Origin: Lysobacter firmicutimachus
GTDB taxonomy: Bacteria > Pseudomonadota > Gammaproteobacteria > Xanthomonadales > Xanthomonadaceae
Length of the DNA stretch: 64,000 bases
Assembly (NCBI RefSeq): GCF_037027445.1
Contig: NZ_JBANDL010000002.1
Span: 4,374,001 to 4,438,000, forward strand
Direction: 5' to 3'
Shown here in pieces: positions 35,674-44,739 of this stretch. The notes beneath the pieces were generated by a model. The model searched no databases and had not been told where the DNA came from. It saw only the letters and a list, made by a program, of their open reading frames with translations. Position 1 is the stretch's first letter. Each line of letters opens with the position of its first letter. A program made the translations under genes and the position numbers.

Positions 35674-36408
35674 TTAAGTTTCCCCGGTTACGGTGACGCC
35701 GCTCTTCCAGGCGAAACGCTGTTCGATCGAAGCGTTTTCCCCGCGCAACGAAACGCGCACGCGTTGCGGGGTGAACCCCGCCGGCAGCATCACGCTGCCG
35801 TCGAGCTGCTGGAAGTAGCGGAAAGAATAGTTCTGCGGCGGCGCTTTCGGTTTCTGGTGCAATTCGTCCCAGCCGATCGACGCCAGCTTGCCGCCGCGCA
35901 CCCCCTCGACCTGGAAGTGCAGGCCGCCGCTGCTGACCGCGCCGCGGTTGAGGTTCTGGGTCAGCACGATCTGGTAGCGCCAGGTGCCGCCGGCCTCGGG
36001 CTTGAACTCGACCGAGTGGACGTTCAGGCCCTTGGCCGGCGCCGTCGCACCGACCAGGCGTTCGTAGAAGGCGACGTCGGCGCGCAGGTCGGAGATCTCC
36101 TCCTCGCGCTGGGCCAGGGCCTCCTGCACCTGCTTGTTGGCGGCGCGGCTGATCTGGTCGGAGCGCTGCAGGGTGGTCTCGCGCTGGGCCAGGCGATCGA
36201 GTTCGTTCTGGCGCTGGCGCAATTCGCGCTGGGTCGAGGCCAGCTCGGCACTGATCTCGGGCAGCATCGGCGCCGCCCGCGACTGCGACCACAACCACGC
36301 GCCGACCAGCGACGCCGCCCACGCCACGCCTACGGCGGCCCAGATATAAGGACGCTTGTCCGGCTGTTGCTGGACGATGACGAAACGGGGCGGCGGGGCT
36401 TTGGCCAT
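35674..36408 (-). CDS. DUF6776-type membrane-anchored coiled-coil protein, copy 1
   Basis: 244 residues from the ATG at 36406-36408 (a TTG five codons upstream is possible). One membrane span about 22-40, a long coiled coil about 52-110 (QRELRQRQNELDRLAQRETT), then a beta-rich periplasmic-side domain to the end. It matches copy 2 over its whole length but lacks that copy's Pro-rich ends. First gene of the operon ahead of bactofilin; its start is 63 bases from the divergent DUF4126 gene. Confidence 0.82.
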   Translation of the reverse strand: MAKAPPPRFVIVQQQPDKRPYIWAAVGVAWAASLVGAWLWSQSRAAPMLPEISAELASTQRELRQRQNELDRLAQRETTLQRSDQISRAANKQVQEALAQREEEISDLRADVAFYERLVGATAPAKGLNVHSVEFKPEAGGTWRYQIVLTQNLNRGAVSSGGLHFQVEGVRGGKLASIGWDELHQKPKAPPQNYSFRYFQQLDGSVMLPAGFTPQRVRVSLRGENASIEQRFAWKSGVTVTGET

Positions 36409-36471
36409 GCTCGACTGCGACAAACGCCGCTTTGCCTATACTCAACCCTCGATCTTAACGGGAACGCCGCC

Positions 36472-37062
36472 GTGTCCGATGCGCACCTGTTCGCAGTTGG
36501 AGTGGTTCTGGCCTGGCTGGCCGGGGTCCGGGTCTATCTGACCGTGTTCGGCGTCGGCCTGGCCGGCTTCCTGGGCTGGCTGGACCTGCCGCAGGCCCTG
36601 CAGGCGACCCAGTCGCCGTGGGTGCTCGGGGTCTGCGGCCTGCTCGCCGCCGGCGAGTTCTTCGCCGACAAGATCCCCGGGGTCGATTCGGGCTGGGACC
36701 TGCTGCACACCCTGCTGCGGGTGCCGGTCGGCGCGTTCCTGGCCGCGGCGGCCATGTCGCCCGACGGCGAGCTGGGGGCCGGAGCCCTGGCGGCCGGCGC
36801 CGGCGTGGCCCTGACCAGCCACCTGCTCAAGTCCGGCTCGCGCGCCCTGCTCAACGCCTCGCCCGAGCCGGTCACCAACTGGACCGCCTCGGTCACCGAG
36901 GACGCCGCCGTGGTCGGCGGCCTGGCCCTGGTGTTCGCCTACCCCTGGGTGACGTTGGCGATCGTGGTGCTGATCAGCCTGACCATCGGAACGGCGCTGT
37001 GGTGGCTGTGGCGGAAGATCTTCGGGCGGCGGCGCAAGGCCAAAGAGCTGGAAGTGAGCTGA
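36472..37062 (+). CDS. DUF4126 membrane protein
   Basis: 196 residues from a GTG at 36472; a TATACT box lies 30 bases upstream. Four hydrophobic segments with the family-type GLLAAGEFFADKIPGVDSGW near 60-79, SHLLKSGSRALLNASPEPVT near 120-139 and a basic C-terminal tail. Inner membrane, function unknown. Divergent from the bactofilin operon. Confidence 0.85.
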   Translation: MSDAHLFAVGVVLAWLAGVRVYLTVFGVGLAGFLGWLDLPQALQATQSPWVLGVCGLLAAGEFFADKIPGVDSGWDLLHTLLRVPVGAFLAAAAMSPDGELGAGALAAGAGVALTSHLLKSGSRALLNASPEPVTNWTASVTEDAAVVGGLALVFAYPWVTLAIVVLISLTIGTALWWLWRKIFGRRRKAKELEVS

Positions 37063-37116
37063 GAAGACCGGGCAGCGGGCAAAGACCGACGCTCGCCGAT
37101 CGCTGCTGCAGAATAA

Positions 37117-37146
37117 AAAAGCCGCCGGTGCGAACCGGCGGCTTTT
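37117..37146. terminator. bidirectional Rho-independent terminator
   Basis: AAAAGCCGCCGGT-GCGA-ACCGGCGGCTTTT: a 9-bp GC stem flanked by A4 on one side and T4 on the other, lying between the convergent DUF4126 and bfr genes. It should work on both strands. Confidence 0.9.
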
Positions 37147-37245
37147 GGGTGTCTGGCTGGCGGCGCTTGCGCGCGGCTGGCGGGATACAGGCCCGGACAG
37201 AAGCGGCAGCGAGCGTCTTGCGCTCGCTCCTCGCGTCTCCCTCGC

Positions 37246-37725
37246 TTATTCCTCGCCCTTCTCGATCTTGGTCAGCAGATAGTTCTGCTCGCCCAGGCGC
37301 TCGATCAGCGCGAGCTGGGTTTCGATCCAGTCCACGTGCTCTTCTTCCGAGTCGAGGATGTCGGCGAACAGCTTGCGGCTGACGTAGTCGCTGACGGTTT
37401 CGCAATACTTGATCGCTTCGCGCAGCAGCGGAATCGCTTCCAGCTCGAGCGCCAAGTCGCAGGCCAGCAGCTCGCGCGGGTTTTCGCCGATGCGCAGCTT
37501 GCCCAGGGCCTGGAAGTTGGGCAGGCCATCGAGGAACAGGATGCGGTCCGACAGCTTGTCGGCGTGCTTCATCTCGTCGATGGACTCGTGGTACTCGTGT
37601 TCGGCCAGTTCTTTCAGGCCCCAGTTCTTCAGCATCTTGGCGTGCAGGAAGTACTGGTTGATCGCGGTCAGCTCGTTGTAGAGCGCCTTGTTGAGATATT
37701 CGATGACCTTGGGGTCGCCTTTCAT
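37246..37725 (-). CDS. bfr: bacterioferritin
   Basis: 159 residues from the ATG at 37723-37725. A 24-subunit cytoplasmic iron store. The di-iron ligands E18, E51, H54, E94, E127 and H130 are all in register, as is the heme ligand M52. Four-helix bundle of normal length. The upstream in-frame extension to 37803 was rejected as it precedes the conserved [12 protein letters not shown] start. bfd, which releases iron from it, follows in the same direction 136 bp upstream. Confidence 0.97.
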   Translation of the reverse strand: MKGDPKVIEYLNKALYNELTAINQYFLHAKMLKNWGLKELAEHEYHESIDEMKHADKLSDRILFLDGLPNFQALGKLRIGENPRELLACDLALELEAIPLLREAIKYCETVSDYVSRKLFADILDSEEEHVDWIETQLALIERLGEQNYLLTKIEKGEE

Positions 37726-37860
37726 GGCCGTGGCTCCGACGTTGCTATGGCGGGCACTGTAGCCAGTTCGCGAACCCGATGACGGAACGCGAATCGTGCG
37801 CAACGGGAGTCGAGAATCAGTGGCGTTGGCAGTCCCGGCGGGGCCGGGCGGCGGGCTCGA

Positions 37861-38064
37861 TCAGGCGGCCTGCGGCAACACCGTGAGCGGCAAGTCGATC
37901 GTGCCGCGCGCCTGCTCCAGCAGCGAGGCGGCCAGTTCCAGGCAGCTGCCGCAATTGGCGCCGGCGCCGGTCCGCATGGTCAGCTCGGGCAGGCTGCGGC
38001 ACCCGGCCTCCGCGGCCTGGCGGATGTCGCGGTCGGTGACTCCGTTGCAGATGCAGACGTACAC
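37861..38064 (-). CDS. bfd: bacterioferritin-associated ferredoxin
   Basis: 67 residues with the four [2Fe-2S] ligands C4, C6, C38 and C41 (MYVCICNGVTDRDI and NCGSC). It reduces ferric iron inside bacterioferritin so that it can leave when iron is short. A Fur-box-like sequence lies about 53 bases upstream, matching that role. Transcribed toward bfr. Confidence 0.95.
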   Translation of the reverse strand: MYVCICNGVTDRDIRQAAEAGCRSLPELTMRTGAGANCGSCLELAASLLEQARGTIDLPLTVLPQAA

Positions 38065-38116
38065 GGCGGCGGGCGTTCGGGCAGGCAGCCGGATGGCTGC
38101 GAGGCCATTCCGCCAT

Positions 38117-38137
38117 GAATGAGAATGATTGTCAATT
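38117..38137. promoter_or_regulatory. Fur-box-like operator upstream of bfd
   Basis: AATGAGAATGATTGTCAAT resembles the ferric-uptake repressor site, with two AATGA-type half elements. It is an AT-rich island in high-GC DNA. Position fits repression of bfd by iron-loaded Fur. Confidence 0.7.
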
Positions 38138-38175
38138 AACGGCAGCCGACCAATGGCCGCCGGGGACCGGCGCGT

Positions 38176-38793
38176 TCAGGCGCCCGGCTCGGACCCGCCC
38201 CGGGCCGGGCTGCCGGGCACGCCGGCCCGCGCGCGCGGCCGCTGCCGGTTGCGGCCGGCCAGATGCGGGTCGTGCATGCGGGTGTCGGGAGCGGGCGCCG
38301 GCACGGCCTGGGCGCCGGCGACATGGCGGGCGAACGGGGCCAGATGGCGCAGGGCGCTGGCGTAGACGCCGCGCTTGAACATCACCACGTGCTCGACCGG
38401 GTACCAGAAATCCACCCAGCGCCAGTGGTCGAACTCAGGCTTTTCGGTCAGGTCCAGGCGCAGGTCCGACTCCTGCCCGGTCAGGCGCAGCAGGAACCAC
38501 ACCTGCTTCTGGCCGATGCAGACCAGACGGTCGTTGCGCCGGATCGCCCGGTGCGGCAGGCGGTAACGCAACCAGCCCGGAGTGGCGCCGAGGACCTCGA
38601 CGTGCTGCGGCAGCAGGCCGGTCTCCTCGCGCAATTCGCGATACATCGCCTCCAGCGGCGTCTCGTCGCTGTTCATCCCGCCTTGCGGGAACTGCCAGCC
38701 GTCGCGATGCACTCGGCGCGCCCAGAACAGGCGGCCGTCCGGGTGCATCAACACGATGCCTACATTGGGCCTGTAACCGTCCGGATCGATCAC
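38176..38793 (-). CDS. rppH: RNA pyrophosphohydrolase
   Basis: 205 residues. It removes pyrophosphate from the 5' end of transcripts to open them to decay. The Nudix box GGMNSDE...REETGL spans 38-60; the family-type [10 protein letters not shown] start and GWQFPQGG are present. After about residue 160 an Ala/Pro/Arg-rich tail is added that lacks family conservation. It starts near tRNA-Met and is transcribed away from it. Confidence 0.95.
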   Translation of the reverse strand: MIDPDGYRPNVGIVLMHPDGRLFWARRVHRDGWQFPQGGMNSDETPLEAMYRELREETGLLPQHVEVLGATPGWLRYRLPHRAIRRNDRLVCIGQKQVWFLLRLTGQESDLRLDLTEKPEFDHWRWVDFWYPVEHVVMFKRGVYASALRHLAPFARHVAGAQAVPAPAPDTRMHDPHLAGRNRQRPRARAGVPGSPARGGSEPGA

Positions 38794-38920
38794 GATGCGG
38801 ACTCCGAATTTCTACTGAGTCCGACTCTGCCACGGGGTGCGGCAGACGACAAGTCGTGCAAAGCGGCGGGGTCCCCATTGACAGGCACCCCTCCGGCATG
38901 AAGAATTCGCGGTTCCCCGT

Positions 38921-38997
38921 GGCTATGTAGCTCAGCCGGTTAGAGCACAGCACTCATAATGCTGGGGTCGGTGGTTCGAGTCCACCCATAGCCACCA
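38921..38997 (+). tRNA. tRNA-Met (anticodon CAT, elongator type)
   Basis: 77 bases including an encoded CCA. Acceptor stem GGCTATG/CATAGCC, D arm, anticodon stem CAGCA/TGCTG with loop CTCATAA (anticodon 38955-38957), T arm GTGG-TTCGAGT-CCAC. The acceptor and D-arm bases follow elongator tRNA-Met rather than the initiator, whose first pair is mismatched. A CAT anticodon modified to read AUA (Ile2) is a less likely alternative. Confidence 0.95.
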
Positions 38998-39147
38998 TCG
39001 ATTCCGCGCCGGCCTTCGCCGTCGCAGCCGGCCCGCCAGCGTTGCGGGCTTTTTCGTATCCGGGCCCCGCCCCGGACCCGACGCTCCGCCCTCTGCGGCC
39101 CGCGCGCCCGGACCGGCGGCGTCCACCGCCCGACCGCTTGCCGCACA

Positions 39148-39510
39148 ATGTCCGTCATGAACATCTTCAAGGTCTTCACCCTCGAGGCCGCGCACCGGCT
39201 GCCGAACGTGCCGGAAGGGCACAAGTGCGCGCGCCTGCACGGCCATTCGTTCCGGGTCGAAGTGCACCTGACCGGCGACCTGGGCGAGCACAGCGGCTGG
39301 GTGATGGACTATGCCGACGTCAAGAAGGCGTTCCAGCCGATCTACGACCGCCTCGACCACCACTACCTCAACGACATTCCCGGCCTGGAAAACCCGACCA
39401 GCGAACGCCTGGCGGTGTGGATCTGGGAACAGCTCAAGCCGGTGCTGCCGCTGCTGAGCGAGATCGTCGTGCACGAAACCTGCACCGCCGGCTGCCGCTA
39501 CCGCGGCTGA
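39148..39510 (+). CDS. queD: 6-carboxy-5,6,7,8-tetrahydropterin synthase
   Basis: 120 residues. Early step of queuosine synthesis, from dihydroneopterin triphosphate to carboxytetrahydropterin. Zinc ligands H16, H31 and H33 and the catalytic C27 are in place ([16 protein letters not shown]); ETCTAGC ends the chain as in E. coli QueD. A second ATG three codons in is an equally plausible start. Monocistronic, 150 bp after tRNA-Met. Confidence 0.93.
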   Translation: MSVMNIFKVFTLEAAHRLPNVPEGHKCARLHGHSFRVEVHLTGDLGEHSGWVMDYADVKKAFQPIYDRLDHHYLNDIPGLENPTSERLAVWIWEQLKPVLPLLSEIVVHETCTAGCRYRG

Positions 39511-39604
39511 GCTGCGGCTCGCGTGCCAACGAACGCCCGAACGCCATGCGTTCGGGCCCCGGGAAGCGAATCCTCCTGTCGCCGCGCACCGGCGCGGTCC
39601 CGCC

Positions 39605-39748
39605 CCCTCATCCGCCCCTTCCGGGCACCTTATCCCGCAAGCGGGAGAAGGCAACGACGGCGGCGCCATCGTCGCGAGGCCCGATCGAACCTTCGAAGCC
39701 CCTTTCCCGCTGGCGGGAGAGGGTTGGGGAGAGGGTCTCTCGGCCGCC
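39605..39748. repeat. dispersed 140-bp repeat, copy 1
   Basis: CCCTCATCCGCCCCTTCCGG...TCCCGCAAGCGGGAGAAGG...CCCTTTCCCGCTGGCGGGAGAGGGTTGGGG: two small palindromes about 90 bases apart. The same order of blocks recurs at 44863-45004. The rest of the 494-bp gap between queD and the phasin gene holds the phasin promoter region and no gene that I can support. Confidence 0.75.
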
Positions 39749-40004
39749 CGCGCGCCCCGCACAACCGCCCTCGCCCGCCGCGGCGACCTCCCCTCGCGCC
39801 TGTCAGGCACGCGAAACCTGGGCGTCACAGCCCCGAATTAGGCTTTGCCTGAACCGCTGCTTGGGCGCTAAGCGGCTGAACAGGCAGGTTTTCTGAACCG
39901 GTTCAGACCGCTCGTCGGTGCGATGTTGCATCGCAACAATGCCCTGGCTATGCTGCACCGCACCATCCAGTCGTTCTCCGTCTGGACCACTCAGGAGCTC
40001 AGCC

Positions 40005-40418
40005 ATGTACCAGCAGTTCAACGAACAGTTCGCCGCCGCTACGCGCCAGTTCGCGGACACGGCCGCTCAGATCAACCGTCTCGCCCTCGACAACGCCGAG
40101 GCCGTGTTCGGCCTGCAGATCGCCGCGATCGAGGACCGCGTCAACGCGACCTTCGCGTTCTTCGGCGAAGCCGCCGAGGCCCGCGATTTCGAAGCCTTCA
40201 AGACCCTGTGGCCGAAGGGCGTGCAGATCGCCCGCGAGAACGTCGAGCGCGCCGTCAGCACCGGCCAGGAAACCTTCGGCCGCACGCTGAAGACCAACGA
40301 AGCGATCGCCGAGCTGGCCAAGTCGCAGATCGAATCGGCCGCCAAGACCACCCAGGCCAACGTCGAGAAGGCCGCCAAGGCTGCGACCAAGGCCGGCGTC
40401 GCTCCGGCCGCCAAGTAA
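40005..40418 (+). CDS. phasin-family protein
   Basis: 137 residues from the ATG at 40005 behind AGGAG; the upstream extension is a shadow. Almost all helical: FNEQFAAATRQFADTAAQIN and then LALDNAEAVFGLQIAAIEDR match the granule-associated (phasin) pattern, with an Ala/Lys-rich tail AKAATKAGVAPAAK. It would coat polyhydroxyalkanoate granules, although no PHA synthase is in the window, and a general membrane- or chaperone-like role is also proposed for such proteins. Followed by a strong terminator. Confidence 0.9.
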   Translation: MYQQFNEQFAAATRQFADTAAQINRLALDNAEAVFGLQIAAIEDRVNATFAFFGEAAEARDFEAFKTLWPKGVQIARENVERAVSTGQETFGRTLKTNEAIAELAKSQIESAAKTTQANVEKAAKAATKAGVAPAAK

Positions 40419-40508
40419 CTCCCGCTCAGAGCCGGTATCGGCCGCCGACCGCAGCGTTCCTCTCTCTCCGCCCGGTCGGCGGTTCGTATCGGCACATCGG
40501 AAAACACG

Positions 40509-40539
40509 AAACCCGGCCCCTTCGGCGGCCGGGTTTTTT
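40509..40539 (+). terminator. Rho-independent terminator of the phasin gene
   Basis: AAACCCGGCC-CCTTCGGC-GGCCGGGTTTTTT: a 10-bp stem then six T, 90 bases after the phasin stop and before the convergent bioD. Confidence 0.9.
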
Positions 40540-40587
40540 GTTGTCCGACAAGCCGTCTTCGGTGCCCGGGCGCCGCGGCGCCGGCGC

Positions 40588-41340
40588 TCAGAACACCGGC
40601 GCCAGCCGCTGCGCCAACGCGTGCGGATCGGGCTGCGGCGCATACGGCAACCGCCCCCAGCACGGCATCGGCAGGCGCGCACGCAGGATCTCGAAGTTCT
40701 CGTCGGCGCGCGCCATGTCCGGATCGATGCCGTTGGCGATCCAACCGATCGCGCGCACGCCGTCGGCCTGCAGCGCGCGCGCGCTGAGCCGGGCGTGGTT
40801 GATCGCGCCCAGGCGCAGGCCGACCACCAGCACCACCGGCAAGTCCAGCGCGCGCACCAGATCGACCTGGTCCAGCGTGGCGCTGATCGGCGCGGCCCAC
40901 CCGCCGACGCCCTCGACCACCACACAGTCGGCCTGCGCGGCCAGGCGCGCGTGCGCGGCGAGGATGGTGTCCAGCTCGATGCTCACGCCGGCTTCGGCGG
41001 CGGCGATCTCCGGCGCCAGCGGCTGCGGCAAGGCGTAGGGATTGACGTCCTCGTAGCTCGGCACCGGCGAACTGGCCGCCTGCAACAGCAGCGCGTCTTC
41101 GTTGCGCCAACCGTCCGGCCCCGGCTCGCAGCCGCTGGCCACCGGTTTCATGCCGACCGCGCGCAATCCGCGCGCGCGCAGCGCGTGCAACAGCGCCGCG
41201 CTGGCCAGCGATTTGCCGATGCCGGTGTCGGTGCCGGTCACGAATACGCCCGGAGGACAGGCAGGACGCGGCGCCGGATCGGCACGATTTGCGGCCGTTG
41301 GTCGGATGGCGCCGGCGACCGGAGGCTGGTTGTGACTCAT
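40588..41340 (-). CDS. bioD: dethiobiotin synthetase
   Basis: 250 residues from the ATG at 41338-41340. ATP-dependent formation of the ureido ring from diaminopelargonate. P-loop GTDTGIGKS at 36-44, catalytic Lys in VGMKPVASG near 65, and EGVGGWAAPI near 140. A 30-residue Pro-rich N-terminal extension precedes the fold. It is the only biotin gene here and divergent from the methionine-sulfoxide reductase gene. Confidence 0.93.
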   Translation of the reverse strand: MSHNQPPVAGAIRPTAANRADPAPRPACPPGVFVTGTDTGIGKSLASAALLHALRARGLRAVGMKPVASGCEPGPDGWRNEDALLLQAASSPVPSYEDVNPYALPQPLAPEIAAAEAGVSIELDTILAAHARLAAQADCVVVEGVGGWAAPISATLDQVDLVRALDLPVVLVVGLRLGAINHARLSARALQADGVRAIGWIANGIDPDMARADENFEILRARLPMPCWGRLPYAPQPDPHALAQRLAPVF

Positions 41341-41412
41341 CTCGCGCTTTTGTTCCCGCTTCCCGGATCGGCCCATGGTAGTCGCGCAAGACGCCGCTGT
41401 TACACTTCCGCG

Positions 41413-41895
41413 ATGTTTACCGCCTCTTCTTTGACCGGCGACAAGGCCGAGCAGTACCGGCAGCTGGTCGCGCAAACGCGCGGCCTGCTCGACGGCGAAC
41501 GCGATCGCATCGCCAACGCCGCCAACCTGTCGGCGCTGATCGCGCACGCCCTGCCCGACCTCAACTGGGTCGGCTTCTATTTCTACGACGGCCGCGAGCT
41601 GGTGGTCGGTCCGTTCCAAGGCCTGCCGGCCTGCGTGCGCATTCCGCTCGACAAGGGCGTATGCGGCGCGGCGGCGACCACCCGGCAGACCCAGCGCGTC
41701 GCCGACGTGCACGACTTCCCCGGCCACATCGCCTGCGATGCGGCTTCGCGTTCGGAACTGGTGGTGCCGCTGCTGCGCGGCGAGGAGCTCATCGGCGTGC
41801 TCGATCTCGACAGTCCGCTGCCGGAACGTTTCGACGCCGACGATCAGGCCGGCCTCGAGGCCATCGCCCGCGTTTACCTGGAGTCGCTGGCATGA
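41413..41895 (+). CDS. free methionine-(R)-sulfoxide reductase (GAF domain)
   Basis: 160 residues. A single GAF domain with the three conserved cysteines C74, C84 and C108 (PACVRIP, KGVCGAA, HIACDAA) in the spacing of E. coli MsrC/fRMsr, plus LNWVGFYFYDG. It reduces free methionine-R-sulfoxide with thioredoxin. Its stop overlaps the start of the next gene (ATGA). Confidence 0.93.
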   Translation: MFTASSLTGDKAEQYRQLVAQTRGLLDGERDRIANAANLSALIAHALPDLNWVGFYFYDGRELVVGPFQGLPACVRIPLDKGVCGAAATTRQTQRVADVHDFPGHIACDAASRSELVVPLLRGEELIGVLDLDSPLPERFDADDQAGLEAIARVYLESLA

Positions 41896-42350
41896 GCGCG
41901 GCGAAGATGCGCAACATCGGCCCCAAGAGCGCGGCCTGGCTGCGCCAGGTCGGCCTGCGTACCCACGAGGACCTGGCCTCGGTCGGCACGGTCGAAGCCT
42001 TCATGCGGGTCAAGCGCGCCGGCTTCAAGCCGACCCTCAACCTGCTGTACGCGATCGAGGGCGCCCTGCTCGACTGCCACTGGCAGGAGATCAGCGAGGA
42101 GCGCCGGCAGGAGCTGATCCTGGCCGCCGATGCCGCCACCGCCCTGCTGCCGGCGCCGCGCAACAAGCCGGCCGCCGCGCCGGTGCGCACCACCGTGCAT
42201 GCCGAAGACGGTTACGAATCCGGCGGCGGTTTCGCCGCGGCGGGCGAGCGCGAGTCCGGCCACGACGACGATCACGGCGGCGGTTTCGACCGCGATGGCG
42301 GCGCGGACGAAGGCGAGCGCGACGACGACGAACGCGGCGAGCGCGACTGA
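41892..42350 (+). CDS. TfoX C-terminal-domain protein with acidic tail
   Basis: 152 residues. Only the C-terminal TfoX/Sxy helical domain is present, about 5-85 (MRNIGPKSAAWLRQVGLRTH, then VEAFMRVKRAGFKPTLNLLY). The N-terminal domain of TfoX is missing. After residue 95 there is an unstructured, strongly acidic Asp/Glu/Gly tail. Coupled to the reductase by ATGA overlap. TfoX proteins promote competence, but single-domain forms are of unknown role. Confidence 0.9.
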   Translation: MSAAKMRNIGPKSAAWLRQVGLRTHEDLASVGTVEAFMRVKRAGFKPTLNLLYAIEGALLDCHWQEISEERRQELILAADAATALLPAPRNKPAAAPVRTTVHAEDGYESGGGFAAAGERESGHDDDHGGGFDRDGGADEGERDDDERGERD

Positions 42351-42508
42351 CCCCGCCGGGCGGCCGATACGCGTCCGCCGCCCGCTGCGATCGCCCCGCC
42401 CCGGGGCCCGACCCGGAGGCCAGCCGGCCGCACCTGCAATGGATCGCCCGGCTCCGTCCGCGCGGCCGTTTCGGACAGCCTGCCCGGCATCGCGTAGAAT
42501 CCGCCCCG

Positions 42509-42736
42509 CTTCGAGGTGACCCCACGGCCGACCGCCGCCGGGGTTGAAACGGGAAGCCGGTGACGCGCCCGGCCCGACGGATCTTCCGCCGGCGCCGCAG
42601 CCCAGTCCGGCACTGCCCCCGCAACGGTAAGCGAGCCAGGTCGCGGCCTGCGCCACTGTGCGATGCACGGGAAGGCGCCGCGACCGGAAGTCCGGCCCGG
42701 CCGGCTTCGCCCGCGAGTCCGGAGACCGGCCCCGAG
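42509..42736 (+). promoter_or_regulatory. cobalamin riboswitch
   Basis: Elements in order: GGGAAGCCGGTGA near 42551; the GCACTGCCCCCGCAACGGTAAG box near 42609-42630; GCGCCACTGTG near 42651; GGGAAGGCGCC; and CGAGTCCGGAGACCGGCC near 42715-42732. This is the order of the adenosylcobalamin aptamer. It lies in the 518-bp gap ahead of btuB, where B12 binding would shut off expression. Exact ends are estimated. Confidence 0.93.
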
Positions 42737-42868
42737 GCGCCATCGGTTGCGATGCGGAGGGCGTCGCGGCACGGCCGCCGTTCCCGCGCCCGTCGTCGTC
42801 CGCCTCTCCCCCGCCGCCTTCCCTGCCGTTTTGCCGCGCGCCGTGCGCGCGCGTCGTGGAGCTTTGCC

Positions 42869-44716
42869 ATGCGTGCCCTGAACCTGTCCTTCGCCATCGC
42901 CTGCGCGCTCGCGCTGCCGGCCACCGCCCTCGCCGCGCCCGCGGGCGAGGCCACCGACCTCGACGAGGTCGTGGTCACCGCCAACCGCACCGCGGTCAGC
43001 GTCAACGACGCCCTGAGCCCGGTGGAAGTGCTGACCCGCACCGAGATCGAGCGCAGCCAGGCCCGCGACCTCAACGATCTGCTGCGCGGCCGCGCCGGCA
43101 TCTCGCTGTCCAACCAGGGCGGCGCCGGCAAGCTGACCACCCTGTTCCTGCGCGGCAGCGAATCCGACCACGTGCTGTTCCTGGTCGACGGCATCCGCAT
43201 CGGCTCGCCGACCTCCGGCCTGGCCTCGCTGCAGGATCTGCCGCTGGCCTTGATCGACCGGATCGAAATCGTGCGCGGCCCGCGCTCGAGCCTGTACGGC
43301 GCCGACGCCATCGGCGGCGTGATCCAGGTGTTCACCCGTCGCGAGCAGCAGGGCTTCGCCCCGCGCGCCCACGTCGGCGGCGGCAGCAACGGCGCGATCG
43401 AATTCGGCACCGGCTTCGGCGGCCGCAGCGGCCGCGGCTGGTTCGGCGCCGACTACAGCTTCCGCAAGACCCAGGGCATCGACGCCTGCCGCGGCGCCGG
43501 CTTCCCGGTGTTCGCCGGCTGCTTCACCGACGAGCCCGACCGCGACGGCTACGAAAGCCACGCCCTGTCGCTGCGCGGCGGCATCGACCTCAACGAGCAG
43601 TGGAGCATCGAAGGCCAGGCCCTGCGCGCCGAGGGCGAGAACGACTACGACGGCAGCTTCGTCAATTACTCCGAGACCGTGCAGCAGGTGATCGGCGGCA
43701 AGGTCCGCTGGCGCCCGAGCGAAACGGTCAACGTGCAATTGGTCGCCGGCCGCAACGTCGACAGTTCCGACAACTTCCTCGGCTCGCTGCCGATGGGCTT
43801 CTTCAGCACCGACCGCGACAGCGCCAGCCTGCAGGCCGATTTCACCGTCGCCGACGGCCATGTGTTGACTGCGGGCTTCGATTGGCTGCGCGACCGCGTC
43901 GACAGCGACACGATCTACGACGAGCGCGAGCGCGACAACAAGGCCGGCTTCGTCCAGTACCAGGGCCACTTCGGCGCCCATTCCTTCGAAGCCAGCCTGC
44001 GCCGCGACGACAACGAACAGTTCGGCGGCCACACCACCGGCGGCGTCGCCTGGGGCCTGGACTTCGCCGAACGCTGGCGCGTCACCGCCGGCTACGGCAC
44101 CGCGTTCAAGGCGCCGACCTTCAATGAGCTGTACTACCCGTTCTTCGGCAACGCCCGGCTCAAGCCGGAAGAGTCCAAGACCTGGGAAGTCGGCCTGGCT
44201 TACCGCGGCGACGGTTTCACCGCGCGCATCGACGGCTTCGACACCCGCGCCGACGACCTGATCACCTACGACGCGGCGATCAACCTGCCCAACAACATCG
44301 AACGCGCGCGCATGCGCGGCGCCGAGATCGGGGTCGACACCGAATTCGCCGGCTGGACCCTGGCCGCCAGCGCCAGCTTCCTCGACACCGAGAACCGTCG
44401 CGGCTTCAACCGCGGCAACGAGCTGCCGCGCCGCGCCAAGCACAGCGGCCGCATCGACTTGGACCGCGCCTTCGGCAAGTTCCGCGTCGGCGCCACCGCG
44501 GTCGGCTACGGCTCGCGCTACGACAACGCCGCCAACAGCGTGCGTCTGGGCGGCTACGGCACCTTGGATCTGCGCGCCGAATACGCCTTCACCCCGGCGC
44601 TGAGCCTGCAGGCGCGCGTGGCCAACGTGTTCGACCGCGAGTACGAGACCGTGTCGTACTACAACCAGCCCGGCCGCGAGTGGTTCCTGACCCTGCGTTA
44701 CGCACCGGCCAACTGA
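42869..44716 (+). CDS. btuB: TonB-dependent vitamin B12 receptor
   Basis: 615 residues from the ATG at 42869 behind GGAG; the frame upstream to 42560 lies in the riboswitch. Signal peptide 1-23, TonB box DLDEVVVTANR near 30-40, plug about 45-155 (LFLRGSESDHVLFLVDGIRI), then the barrel with Asp/Gly-rich extracellular loops. It imports cobalamin across the outer membrane with TonB. The C terminus is LRYAPAN rather than the usual aromatic last residue. The riboswitch upstream supports the BtuB assignment. Confidence 0.95.
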   Translation: MRALNLSFAIACALALPATALAAPAGEATDLDEVVVTANRTAVSVNDALSPVEVLTRTEIERSQARDLNDLLRGRAGISLSNQGGAGKLTTLFLRGSESDHVLFLVDGIRIGSPTSGLASLQDLPLALIDRIEIVRGPRSSLYGADAIGGVIQVFTRREQQGFAPRAHVGGGSNGAIEFGTGFGGRSGRGWFGADYSFRKTQGIDACRGAGFPVFAGCFTDEPDRDGYESHALSLRGGIDLNEQWSIEGQALRAEGENDYDGSFVNYSETVQQVIGGKVRWRPSETVNVQLVAGRNVDSSDNFLGSLPMGFFSTDRDSASLQADFTVADGHVLTAGFDWLRDRVDSDTIYDERERDNKAGFVQYQGHFGAHSFEASLRRDDNEQFGGHTTGGVAWGLDFAERWRVTAGYGTAFKAPTFNELYYPFFGNARLKPEESKTWEVGLAYRGDGFTARIDGFDTRADDLITYDAAINLPNNIERARMRGAEIGVDTEFAGWTLAASASFLDTENRRGFNRGNELPRRAKHSGRIDLDRAFGKFRVGATAVGYGSRYDNAANSVRLGGYGTLDLRAEYAFTPALSLQARVANVFDREYETVSYYNQPGREWFLTLRYAPAN

Positions 44717-44739
44717 GTCGGCTCCCTCGCTGCAGCGAG

